Source: Oceanisphaera psychrotolerans (GTDB lineage: Bacteria; Pseudomonadota; Gammaproteobacteria; Enterobacterales; Aeromonadaceae). Taken from it: a stretch of 64,000 nucleotides of DNA. The position numbers and the translations under genes were made by a program. The stretch covers positions 62,001 through 126,000 of the forward strand of contig NZ_MDKE01000011.1 of NCBI RefSeq assembly GCF_001870485.1, in the 5' to 3' direction. Positions within the stretch are counted from its first letter, which is position 1. The number at the start of each line of letters is the position of its first letter. Shown here one piece after another: positions 7,882-15,927 of this stretch. The notes below the pieces were generated by a model. It was not told the origin of the DNA. It ran no database searches and saw nothing but the letters and a program-made list of their open reading frames with translations.

Positions 7882-10405
7882 TCAGGCTTTCTGCTCCACC
7901 CCGCGTCCCCTGAAGCGCTTCAACCGCAGGGCGTTGCCCACCACAAAGACACTGGACATGGCCATGGCGCCGGCGGCCAGCATGGGCGACAGCAAAATGC
8001 CGAATTGCGGATACAACACCCCCGCCGCCAGCGGGATCAGACAGACGTTGTAGGCGAAAGCCAGAACAGGTTCTGGCGGATGTTGCGCAGCGTGGCCTGG
8101 CTGATGGCCAGGGCGTCGGGCACCGCCCGCAGGTCACCGCTCATCAGCACCACCTCCGCCGATTCGATGGCGACATCGGTACCGGTACCGATGGCCAGAC
8201 CCACATCCGCCTCGGCCAGCGCCGGCGCATCGTTGATGCCATCGCCGACGAAGGCAACGGCACCATAGCGCTCTCGCAAGTGCTTTAATGCCGCCACCTT
8301 GCCGTCCGGCATCACCTCGGCTTCCACCTCGTCGATCCCCAGTTGGCGGGCGATGGCGTTGGCGGTATGGCGATTGTCGCCGGTGATCATCGCCACCTTC
8401 AGGCCCAACTCGTGCAGTGCCTCGATTGCCGCCGGAGTCCCCTCCTTGATGGGATCGGCCACCGCAATGATCGCCGCCAGCCGGCCGTCGATGGCCGCAT
8501 AAAGCGGGCTCTTGCCCTCATCGGCCAGCTTTTTCGCCGGCTCTGCCAGGGCATCCAGTTCATGGCCCAGCTGTGTCATATAGCGGTCGGCGCCGACGTC
8601 AAGCTGCCGGCCCTCAACGGTGGCGCTGACGCCCAGGCCCGACAATGCCTTGAAGTCCTCCGGTTCAAACAGGCCCAGCTTTCGCTCCGTCGCGGCCGCC
8701 ACTATGGCCTCGGCGATGGGATGCTCCGAATGCTGCTCTACCGAGGCCACCAGCGCCAGCACCTCGTCTTCATCGAGGCCAGAAACCACCTGCAAATCGG
8801 TCAGCTCCGGCCGGCCCCTGGTCAGGGTGCCGGTCTTGTCCAGTGCTATCACCTTCACCTCACGCAGGCTCTGCAGGGCCTGTCCCTTGCGAAACAGCAC
8901 CCCCAGCTCGGCGGCCCGGCCGGTGCCGACCATGATGGAGGTGGGCGTGGCCAGCCCCATGGCGCAGGGGCAGGCGATGATCAGCACCGCCACGCCGTTG
9001 ATCAGCGCGAAGCTCAGCGCCGGACTGGGCCCCAGCCACAACCAGACCCCAAAGGTCAGCGCCGCCACCGTCATCACCACCGGCACGAACACCGCCGTCA
9101 CCTTGTCGACCAGCGCCTGAATCGGCAGCTTGGCGCCCTGGGCCTGCTCCACCATGCGAATGATCTGGGCCAGCAGGGTATCGCCCCCCACCTTGGTCGT
9201 CTTGAAGGTCAGGGCACCGTTCTTGTTGATGGTGCCGCCGACCACCTCGTCACCCGCGGTCTTTTTCACCGGCACCGGCTCGCCGGTGAGCATGGACTCG
9301 TCCACCCAGGAGCGGCCGTCCTGCACTCTGCCGTCCACCGGTATCCGTTCGCCGGGCCGCACCAGCACCTCATCCCCCACCCGCACCTGGGCCAGCGGCA
9401 GCTCTTGGGTGTCGCCATTGCGTTTCACCCGGGCCTTGGTCACCTGCAGGCTCAGCAACCGCCGAATGGCCTCGCCGGTGCGGCCCTTGGCTCTGGCCTC
9501 CAGATAACGGCCGAGCAGGATCAGGGTGACGATCACCGCCGCCGCCTCGTAATACACCTGCCGGGTGCCTTCCGGCAGCAGAAAACCGGCGAAGGTGGCC
9601 ACCACCGAAAAACCCCAGGCCGACAGGCTGCCCAGCGCCACCAGCGAGTTCATGTCCGGCGCCGCCCGCCACAGGGCCGGCAGGCCATGCCGGAGGAAGC
9701 GCAGACCGGGACCAAACAGCACCAGGGTGGTGAGCACGAACTGGATGCCCCAGTTCAGCGGCTGCCCCAGCGTTTCCTGAATCCATTGATGCATGCCCGG
9801 CACGAAATGCGCGCCCATTTCCAGCATGAAGACCGGGGCCGTGAGCAACGCCGCCAGCCACAAGGATCGCTTGAGCCCTTGCTGCTCTCGCTCCCGGCGG
9901 GCGTTGTCGTCCTCCCGCTCGGCAGACAGCGGCGCCGCCTCGTAACCGGCGTTCGCCACCGCGGCCATCAGCTGCTGTTCGTCCAGGTTGCCGGCCAGCG
10001 CCTCGACCCGTGCGGTTTCCGCCGCCAGGTTGACGCTGGCGACCAGACCCCGGGCAACTGTTGCAGGGCTTTTTCCACCCGCCCCACACAGGAGGCGCAA
10101 CTCATGCCGATGATCGACAGCTCGAACTGTTCGCTGCGGGTCTGGTAACCCGCCTGCTGCACCGCCTCAGTCACGGCGCCAAGCGAGGCGTCATCCGCCA
10201 GCATCAGCTCGGCTTTTTCACTGTTCAGATTGACCGAGGCCTGTCGCACGCCGGGCACCTTGAGCAGCGCCTGCTCTACCCGTCGTACGCAGGAAGCACA
10301 GCTCATGCCCGAGATCGGCAGTTGCAGGCGCCGGCCGGCATTATCGCCGGTGGTGTCGCCGGTGATAGTGGAAGGACGTGAGTCGGTGGTGTTCGGTGAG
10401 GTCAT
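7882..10405 (-). pseudogene. copA: copper-exporting P1B-type ATPase CopA, interrupted by two single-base deletions
   Basis: Cu(I) efflux ATPase of the inner membrane. Two heavy-metal-binding domains carry GMSCASC. They are followed by the transmembrane region with the CPC motif (IACPCAMG), the phosphorylation site [15 protein letters not shown] and the hinge GDGINDAP. The reading frame breaks near 10041-10053, in the second metal-binding domain, and again near 8060-8063 just before the last helices. In each case restoring one base recovers perfect CopA sequence; the restored product is 841 residues, the normal CopA length. Both breaks lie beside short C/G runs, so sequencing error is at least as likely as true inactivation. 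It has its own CueR-type promoter and is transcribed away from repeat elements that separate it from cueR. Confidence 0.85.
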
Positions 10406-10437
10406 GTGGTGGCTCCCCTGTTCGGTCTGATGGATAC

Positions 10438-10469
10438 ACCATAAGGCTTACCACCATGGCAAGGTCAAG
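10438..10469 (-). promoter_or_regulatory. CueR/MerR-type promoter of copA
   Basis: On the minus strand TTGACC (10468-10463) and TATGGT (10443-10438) are separated by 19 bp, the overlong spacer typical of MerR-family promoters. The spacer holds an imperfect dyad with CTTGCCA and TGGTAAG arms. A 23-bp core (10447-10469) is identical to the one ahead of copZ at 11888-11910. A GGGGAG Shine-Dalgarno and the copA ATG follow. Confidence 0.85.
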
Positions 10470-10488
10470 CCTGCCCGGGTGGTCGGTC

Positions 10489-10635
10489 ATACCCATCGCA
10501 TTAAATATTCGATTTTTTTGACGGCCATGCCCATCTCGGACAAAGGGTCTACTCCGCCGACTCGCCGTAAATCCATCCTTGGAGGCTCAGCCGCACCATC
10601 CGTGGTGCGGATGGTCGGCTGAGCAGATCCCTTTG
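10489..10635 (-). repeat. palindromic interspersed element, copy A
   Basis: An element with complementary ends (10541-10550 with 10625-10635, one extra base) enclosing a conserved GCCGA/TCGGC frame and an internal hairpin built on GCACCATCCGTGGTGC. It matches copy C (25341-25486) in opposite orientation over about 145 bp, including a flanking 50 bp. It sits between copA and cueR. Confidence 0.75.
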
Positions 10636-10712
10636 CCCTCCTTGATGCTGCAGAGTCACCTGCTGGCACTGCCTGCTGGCCACTCGGAGCTCAGGATGAG
10701 GCAACAGAGACG

Positions 10713-10789
10713 ACCTCCCGCGACCGTGAAATGCCACGGATGGCATTTCCGAGCCCTCAGGGATGAGTGTATGGCGTGTCGTGGGAGGT
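10713..10789 (-). repeat. palindromic interspersed element, copy B
   Basis: Ends ACCTCCCGCGAC and GTCGTGGGAGGT are complementary with one mismatch. The inside has an AATGCC-ATGG-type hairpin (about 10729-10747). Read on the minus strand it shares more than 30 bp with copy D at 35520-35624, although its terminal arms have a different sequence. Confidence 0.7.
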
Positions 10790-10852
10790 GGCTGTGTTGC
10801 CTCTGAATTCGGACTTGAGAAAAATCAGATCTATATTCAGATTGGTATCAGA

Positions 10853-11269
10853 TTATTTTCCGGGCTCGTCCGACGCCGACGCGGGAGAAGACAGTTGTTC
10901 GAGAATGGCGCAGGATGCCCCCTCGTCGCCCGGACAGGCGGTGATCATTTGCTGCAGCGTGGCCTGCATGGCCGCCAGCTCGCGCATCTTGTGTTCCACC
11001 TCCTGCAGGTGCTGTTGCGCCACCCGCTTTACCGCCCGGCTGGGCCGCTGCGGGTCCTGCCACAGGCTGAGCAGTTCCTCGATCTGACGGATCGAAAAGC
11101 CCAGCAGCCGTGCCTGACGAATGAACCTGAGCTGCTCTATGTTGCGCTCGTCATACTGCCGGTAACCGGCGGCGGTGCGCCCCACCGGCGGCAGCAGTTT
11201 GATCTGTTCGTAGTGGCGGATCATCTTGGCCGACACCCCGGCCCGTTTTGCCGCTTCGCCGATGTTCAT
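10853..11269 (-). CDS. cueR: CueR, Cu(I)-responsive MerR-family activator
   Basis: A 138-residue MerR-family regulator that activates copper export genes by untwisting 19-bp-spacer promoters. The N-terminal winged helix begins MNIGEAAKRAGVSAKMIRHY; a long dimerisation helix follows. The metal loop CPGDEGASC places cysteines at residues 112 and 120, the CueR signature. The ATG at 11269 overlaps the stop of the upstream zinc-ribbon gene by four bases (ATGA), so they are translationally coupled. A longer in-frame start at 11371 is rejected because it lies inside that gene. It ends the copZ-zinc ribbon-cueR operon and presumably acts on both promoters at 11879-11910 and 10438-10469. Confidence 0.92.
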   Translation of the reverse strand: MNIGEAAKRAGVSAKMIRHYEQIKLLPPVGRTAAGYRQYDERNIEQLRFIRQARLLGFSIRQIEELLSLWQDPQRPSRAVKRVAQQHLQEVEHKMRELAAMQATLQQMITACPGDEGASCAILEQLSSPASASDEPGK

Positions 11270-11607
11270 CCGCAAACCTCCTGCCTGGGGGGCTGTTTTC
11301 TGGCCTTGCGACAGCCGTGACACTCCACCGCGATGGCGTCGATATGCCCCTTTGCCTGCTCGTAATACCACTTCTGATCCCGGGCCTTCCAGATTTCCCG
11401 CTTGCCGCAGACCCGGCAGATGAAGGGCTGGTCGATATAGTAATCCGGCAAGGCGCCGTAGGTATTGATATGGGCCAGCCGGGCATGATCGGCGGGTACC
11501 GCAGAGGGGTGCTGTTGCTGCTGTAACGGATGCAACTGCTGCACCCGCTCGGCTTCTCGCAGTGCCTTGGCGCTGGGGTTGCGCCCCTTGTCCGCGCTTC
11601 TGCTCAT
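11266..11607 (-). CDS. small zinc-ribbon domain protein in the copper operon
   Basis: A 113-residue soluble protein. The first 45 residues are polar and Gln/His-rich. The C-terminal part has two CxxC knuckles (residues 64-67, ICRVCGK; 96-99, VECHGCRK) around an aromatic segment (WKARDQKWYYEQAKG). This fits the 'probable zinc-ribbon' family of uncharacterised bacterial proteins. The ATG at 11607 follows a GGGAG at good distance; the upstream in-frame ATG at 11646 lacks one. It lies between copZ and cueR and overlaps cueR by four bases, so it is co-expressed with copper homeostasis genes. Whether the cysteines bind Zn or Cu is unknown. Confidence 0.75.
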   Translation of the reverse strand: MSRSADKGRNPSAKALREAERVQQLHPLQQQQHPSAVPADHARLAHINTYGALPDYYIDQPFICRVCGKREIWKARDQKWYYEQAKGHIDAIAVECHGCRKARKQPPRQEVCG

Positions 11608-11652
11608 GATGGCGCTCCCGTCAGGCCCGGGGCCGGCCCGGGCCATGGCGAC

Positions 11653-11844
11653 TTACGCCGGCTGGTAGCCGGCCTCGGTCAGGGCCTCGGCCAGCTGTTC
11701 GCGGGTACAGCTGCTCTCTACCTTGATGATGTGATTCAGCAGGTCGAATTCCAGCTCGCACTCGGGGTCCAGCTCGATCAGGGTCTGGTTGATCACGCCA
11801 ACGCAGTGGCCGCAGGTCATCTCGGGCAGGGTAAAACTGATCAT
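11653..11844 (-). CDS. copZ: CopZ-like copper chaperone (HMA domain)
   Basis: A 63-residue single heavy-metal-associated domain with the metal-binding motif MTCGHC (Cys11, Cys14) and the ferredoxin-like pattern of alternating hydrophobic residues. It probably carries Cu(I) to CopA or CueR in the cytoplasm. The start at 11844 is chosen because GAGG lies seven bases upstream; two longer starts (11871 and 11898) fall at or upstream of the expected transcription start of its CueR-type promoter. First gene of the operon copZ-zinc ribbon-cueR. Confidence 0.88.
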   Translation of the reverse strand: MISFTLPEMTCGHCVGVINQTLIELDPECELEFDLLNHIIKVESSCTREQLAEALTEAGYQPA

Positions 11845-11878
11845 CGTGGTGTCCTCTTTGGGCTTTGTCATGGTGCCC

Positions 11879-11910
11879 AGTATCATGCTTACCACCATGG
11901 CAAGGTCAAG
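11879..11910 (-). promoter_or_regulatory. CueR/MerR-type promoter of the copZ operon
   Basis: TTGACC (11909-11904), a 19-bp spacer with the same dyad as the copA promoter, and GATACT (11884-11879) as -10. The 23-bp core at 11888-11910 is identical to 10447-10469, which makes joint control of both units by CueR very likely. Confidence 0.85.
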
Positions 11911-12090
11911 TTTTTTCAGCCCCCTTTGCCGTCATTGCAAAATTCGGATTACCGTCCATGGCAATCACGACGGCATCACAATAACGGTGGTCCATCCCCT
12001 CGGCCCCGTCAGAAAAAACAATATGGCGACCTGAATACATGGGGCTCAATTCAACCGAGAACCAGCTCCCGAGCTTCTTCTGATGCAAGG

Positions 12091-12134
12091 AAAAAAGGCC
12101 TTGCCATGACTGCAAGCAGTCACCGGCAAGGCCT
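12091..12134 (-). terminator. rho-independent terminator of tctCBA
   Basis: A 10-bp stem (AGGCCTTGCC at 12096-12105 with GGCAAGGCCT at 12125-12134) is followed on the minus strand by six T residues. It lies 34 bases after the tctA stop. Confidence 0.85.
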
Positions 12135-12167
12135 GGCTGAACATCAGCGACAAACAAGATTAACCCG

Positions 12168-13685
12168 TTATTCCACTACCTCATGTGCGGCTTTCATTTT
12201 TCTGCGCAGCAGCGGGCCAATCACCACGGGTGCCAACAAGCCGATGACGGCGACACTCCAGATGGTGATGGTGATGCCACTGTTCCACAGGATGCCGACA
12301 TCGCCACCGGACAGGATCATCGCGTTGCGCAGGTTAACCTCCATGGTGGGGCCCAGCAGAGTACCCAGCACAATCGGTACCAGCGGAATGTCCAGTTTGC
12401 GCAGCACATAGCCCAACACGCCGAATCCAATCATCATGTACAACTCGGTGGTCGAGTTGCTGATGGAATAGATCCCCACCACCGCCACCATGGTCACCAT
12501 CGGCATCAGGTATCTGGACGGCACCGACAGTATCTTCACAAACACGCCAATCATGGGAATGTTCATGAACAACAGCAGTATGTTGCCGAACAACAGGGCT
12601 GCGATTACCCCCCAGACCACGTCTGCGTTCTGCTGGAACATCATTGGGCCCGGCTGGATATTGAGGGTAACCAGCATCGCAAGCAGCACGGCCGTGGTTC
12701 CACTACCGGGTACGCCCAGGGTCAGCATGGGCACAAGAGCACCGTTGGCTGCGGCGTTATTACCGGCCTCGGGCGCCGCCACTCCGCGCGCATCTCCTTC
12801 ACCGAAGCAACCCTTCTTGCCCAGCATCTTCTTCTCGAGGGTGTAGCTGATAAAGCTACCCAGCGAGGCACCGGCACCGGGCAACACCCCGGCAATAAAG
12901 CCGAGCAGGCTGCCTCGCAGCGAGGTTGGCAGCACGTTGAGGATATCCCTGGCGGTGAGCTTGAGCTTTTCCACCTTTATCATCGCCTGTCCTTCCCGGG
13001 CATGGGACTCAATAAAGATGAACAGCTCCGACACCGCAAACAGGCCAACGATGATGACAATGAAGTCGATGCCCTCATAAAGATGAAGGTTGCCGTAGGT
13101 AAAACGCTCCACCCCGGTATTCATGTCGACGCCGATGGTCGACAACATCAATCCCAGGGCGGTCGCCAGCACCGTTTTCATCGGATTTTTGCCGGTAATG
13201 CCGCCCAGGGTGGCGAACGCCAGAATAAAGAGCGCGAAGTACTCCGCCGGACCGAAATGCAGGGCAAACCTGGCCAGCAACGGTGCCATGATGATCAAAC
13301 CGATCACCGCCAGAAAACTGCCGATAAAGGAGGCAATGGCCGACAAGGCCAGTGCCTCGGCCGCCTTGCCCTTTCGGGCCATGGGGTAGCCATCCAGACA
13401 GGTCATCATGGCCGGTTCGTCGCCGGGAATATTCAGCAGTATGGAGGAAATCCGGCCGCCATACATGGTGCCCGCATAAACAGAGGTGAGCATGATCAGC
13501 GCGCTGTCTGCCCCCAGCCCCAGCGAGAAGCACAGCGGCATCAGTATGGCGATACCGTTGGCCGGCCCCAGGCCCGGCAGACAGCCGATCAGGGTACCCA
13601 GAAAGGCACCGATCATCGCATACATGATATTTTCCGGTGTCAGGGCCACCGCAAAGCCCTGCATCAACAACTGCAAGATATCCAT
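12168..13685 (-). CDS. tctA: tripartite tricarboxylate transporter, large membrane subunit TctA
   Basis: A 505-residue inner-membrane protein with about 12 hydrophobic segments and the TctA family motifs GCLPGLGPANGIAILMPL (about residues 35-52) and, near the middle, GVLPGAGASLGSFISY and GVPGSGTTAVLL. It forms the translocation channel of the TctCBA secondary importer for citrate-like acids. The ATG at 13685 overlaps the tctB TGA by one base and has GGGGAA upstream; the alternative ATG at 13700 lies inside tctB. Last gene of tctC-tctB-tctA, followed by a terminator. Confidence 0.92.
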   Translation of the reverse strand: MDILQLLMQGFAVALTPENIMYAMIGAFLGTLIGCLPGLGPANGIAILMPLCFSLGLGADSALIMLTSVYAGTMYGGRISSILLNIPGDEPAMMTCLDGYPMARKGKAAEALALSAIASFIGSFLAVIGLIIMAPLLARFALHFGPAEYFALFILAFATLGGITGKNPMKTVLATALGLMLSTIGVDMNTGVERFTYGNLHLYEGIDFIVIIVGLFAVSELFIFIESHAREGQAMIKVEKLKLTARDILNVLPTSLRGSLLGFIAGVLPGAGASLGSFISYTLEKKMLGKKGCFGEGDARGVAAPEAGNNAAANGALVPMLTLGVPGSGTTAVLLAMLVTLNIQPGPMMFQQNADVVWGVIAALLFGNILLLFMNIPMIGVFVKILSVPSRYLMPMVTMVAVVGIYSISNSTTELYMMIGFGVLGYVLRKLDIPLVPIVLGTLLGPTMEVNLRNAMILSGGDVGILWNSGITITIWSVAVIGLLAPVVIGPLLRRKMKAAHEVVE

Positions 13686-14128
13686 CAGTTCATTCCCCAC
13701 AAGGTGCCGCCAGGGAGGGCCAGATCCAGGCCATAGGTAAACAGTGCGAACATGAACACACTGCTGCTAAAACCGACCATGGCCGCCGGTTTGGGTTTGG
13801 CGCTCATGCGCCAGGCCAGCAGGCTTACCGCCAGACCTGCGGACAGGATAAAGCCAACCCATTCAAGGATGAGAACAAAGCCAATCAGCACACCGAGAAT
13901 AATGGCCAGCTCTCCCAGGGTTTTAAGGGGGGGCCAGGATTCATCGGGATCGGGCTTCACCATCAGGTAGATGCTGGAAATAGCCAGCAACACAGCCAGC
14001 AGCGTTGGAAAAGCGGAGGGGCCAATGGCCCCGCCGCCGCCGAACGCCGGTTGAAACTCCTGGGCTCCAAGGCCGTAGAACACGGCCAAGATCAAGCCCA
14101 CCAGTCCCAGGACGCGATCATTAATCAT
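13685..14128 (-). CDS. tctB: tripartite tricarboxylate transporter, small membrane subunit TctB
   Basis: A 147-residue membrane protein with four hydrophobic segments, the expected size and topology for TctB. It overlaps tctC by one base (TAATG) and tctA by one base (TGATG), a tightly coupled operon. It is the poorly conserved small membrane partner of TctA; the call rests largely on topology and position. Confidence 0.9.
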   Translation of the reverse strand: MINDRVLGLVGLILAVFYGLGAQEFQPAFGGGGAIGPSAFPTLLAVLLAISSIYLMVKPDPDESWPPLKTLGELAIILGVLIGFVLILEWVGFILSAGLAVSLLAWRMSAKPKPAAMVGFSSSVFMFALFTYGLDLALPGGTLWGMN

Positions 14129-15111
14129 TACTTGATAATCCCCAGCTCTTGTGAAATCTGGCGCACTTCAGCGATCTGTGCGTTGACGTAATCGGTAAAT
14201 TCGCCACCGACCTTGTGGAAAGGGATCAGGCCGTTCTGTTGCATGACCTTCTTCCATTCAGGTGTTTCATAAAGGTTGCTGAACGTCTGTTGCCACCAGT
14301 TGTACTGCTCATCACTGATGCCCGGCGCCACATAGACACCCCGGAAGTTCAACCAGGTCACGTCAACGCCCTGCTCCTTGGCGGTGGGTACATCAGCCAG
14401 CTTACCCTCCAGACGCTCATCCGCCAGCACCGCCAGGATACGAAGATCGCCTGAGTCGAAAAAGCCCATGGCTTCGGACACGTCGCCGGTAAAGACATCG
14501 GTATGGCCACCCACCACCTGCACCAGAGCATCACCACCGTTGTTGAACGACAGGTAACGCAGATCTTTGATGTTGCTGACGCCGCCCCGCTTGGCGGTCA
14601 GCAGCACTCGCAGGTTGTCGTCTCCGCCCAGCGGGCTGGCACCGGCGAAGGTCACGCTGCCCGCATCCTGCTTGATGGCGTCGAGCACATCATTCAGCGA
14701 CTGGTAAGGTGAGTCCTTACGTACCGCGATAACACCCGGCTCGGCGCCCATGGCCGCCGCCCATTTCACCATGGAGGAATCCATGCCCGGGTAGGCATTC
14801 TGTGCCAGGCGGGTCACTGTGCCGGTACTGGAGGCAACGAACACGCCGGCATCGCCCTTGCGCTTGGACACGGTATGGGCAAACCCGACGCCATGGCCAC
14901 CACCGGGCATGTTACTGACCTGAATGTTGCCCTTCACGACGCCCTGTTCGTTCAGCGCCTTGCCGATGCTGCGGCAGATAAAATCCAGGCCGCCGCCGGG
15001 ACCGGCGGGAGCGATACACTCAACCCGCTTGGGAGCTTCGTTCGCCATCACCTGACTAGTGGAAAGCAGACAGGCTGCCGCGGCTATCATTTTCAGACTG
15101 TTTACACGCAT
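14128..15111 (-). CDS. tctC: tripartite tricarboxylate transporter, periplasmic binding protein TctC
   Basis: A 327-residue secreted protein with a clear signal peptide (hydrophobic core about residues 7-20, cleavage after MANA-like VMANEA). The mature start ECIAPAGPGGGLDFICRSIG is typical of TctC/Bug solute receptors, where the PAGPGGG loop contacts the ligand carboxylates. It captures the substrate in the periplasm for TctAB. The ligand is not readable from sequence. The neighbouring aconitase and dehydrogenase suggest a tricarboxylate-like acid. A long palindrome at 15192-15215 lies in its upstream region. Confidence 0.92.
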   Translation of the reverse strand: MRVNSLKMIAAAACLLSTSQVMANEAPKRVECIAPAGPGGGLDFICRSIGKALNEQGVVKGNIQVSNMPGGGHGVGFAHTVSKRKGDAGVFVASSTGTVTRLAQNAYPGMDSSMVKWAAAMGAEPGVIAVRKDSPYQSLNDVLDAIKQDAGSVTFAGASPLGGDDNLRVLLTAKRGGVSNIKDLRYLSFNNGGDALVQVVGGHTDVFTGDVSEAMGFFDSGDLRILAVLADERLEGKLADVPTAKEQGVDVTWLNFRGVYVAPGISDEQYNWWQQTFSNLYETPEWKKVMQQNGLIPFHKVGGEFTDYVNAQIAEVRQISQELGIIK

Positions 15112-15191
15112 AGGTTGGTCCTTCCTTGTTACACACGGTTTATTTCACGGGATAGTGGTCAAGCACAGTATCGGATAAACCACCAACAAAC

Positions 15192-15215
15192 TGCACTTTA
15201 ACAACTTAAAGTGCA
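15192..15215. promoter_or_regulatory. perfect 24-bp palindrome upstream of tctC (putative operator)
   Basis: TGCACTTTAA and TTAAAGTGCA arms, 10 bp each and perfectly complementary, flank a 4-base centre (CAAC). A weaker copy of the arm (TGCACTTTT) follows at 15253-15261. It lies about 80 bases before the tctC start, in an AT-rich spacer, where a regulator would act. A similar split motif (TGCACTT and AAGTGC, 11 bases apart) follows the GntR gene at 25210-25233. Which protein binds is not known. Confidence 0.55.
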
Positions 15216-15399
15216 ATTTAATCATAATTTAACTTAATGTCAACATTGTGATTGCACTTTTGAATCTTAAAATACGATATTGAACATTGTTCATGCTTCG
15301 GCCCGGCAGTCGGTGTACCACCACCCTTGCGCCGATGCCAGATGGAGCAGCCCCTGCCTCCACAGCATGAGCTGACTGCGTCTTTGGCCATGGGGGCAG

Positions 15400-15897
15400 T
15401 CATGTCACTGCCGTCAGCGCCTCACTCGTCAGCTCCCTCGGGATCACCACCACGCCATTTTCGTCCGCCACCAGGTAATCGCCGGGATGACAGCGTACGC
15501 CCTGAATGTCGATGGCCAGCTCCGTCAGCCCCAGCCCACGCCGAGTCGAGCCCATGGGTACCACCCCCAGGGCCCGCATCCCCAGATCCATTTGTGCCAG
15601 GGGCTCGGCATCGCGGATATAGCCGTAGATGACGACCCCCTCCCAGCCATTTCGAATGGCGGTGGCCGCGCTCATGTCGCCAAACACAGCGCAGCGCTCG
15701 CTGCCACCGGCGTCCACCACCAGCACCTTCCCCTGCCCTGGAATGACGATCAGCTCCTTGATACGGGAGCTGTCCTCAAAGCATTTCACCGTCACCACCT
15801 CGCCGGCAAAGCGCGGTCGGCCACCCAGATCCCGCAGCAAGGGGGTAAGGACGCCAATTCTTTCGCCCAGCAGATCGCATAAGTCCGTTGTGTTCAT
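15400..15897 (-). CDS. RraA-like protein (class II HMG/CHA aldolase family), copy 1
   Basis: 165 residues, the size of single-domain RraA-family proteins. The conserved core is present: VVTVKCFEDSSRIKE, VLVVDAGGSERCAVFGDM and GVVIYGYIRDAEPL, including the Gly-Asp and Arg-Asp pairs used by family aldolases to bind Mg and the keto acid. Family members are either RNase E inhibitors or 4-hydroxy-4-methyl-2-oxoglutarate/oxaloacetate aldolase-decarboxylases. Inside a catabolic operon, 30 bases after the aconitase gene, the enzymatic role is more likely. The ATG at 15897 has AAGGAC upstream. A second copy lies at 21922-22404. Confidence 0.82.
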   Translation of the reverse strand: MNTTDLCDLLGERIGVLTPLLRDLGGRPRFAGEVVTVKCFEDSSRIKELIVIPGQGKVLVVDAGGSERCAVFGDMSAATAIRNGWEGVVIYGYIRDAEPLAQMDLGMRALGVVPMGSTRRGLGLTELAIDIQGVRCHPGDYLVADENGVVVIPRELTSEALTAVT

Positions 15898-15927
15898 GCT
15901 TGTGTCCTTTTTTACTCATCGATAGGG

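Noticed and set aside
8343-10148. A 601-codon plus-strand frame opposite copA
   Set aside because: His/Gln/Arg-rich composition typical of antisense frames; the minus strand encodes all P-type ATPase motifs.
13637-14191. Plus-strand frame opposite tctB
   Set aside because: Gln/His-rich antisense frame; the Tct genes on the minus strand are coherent and coupled.
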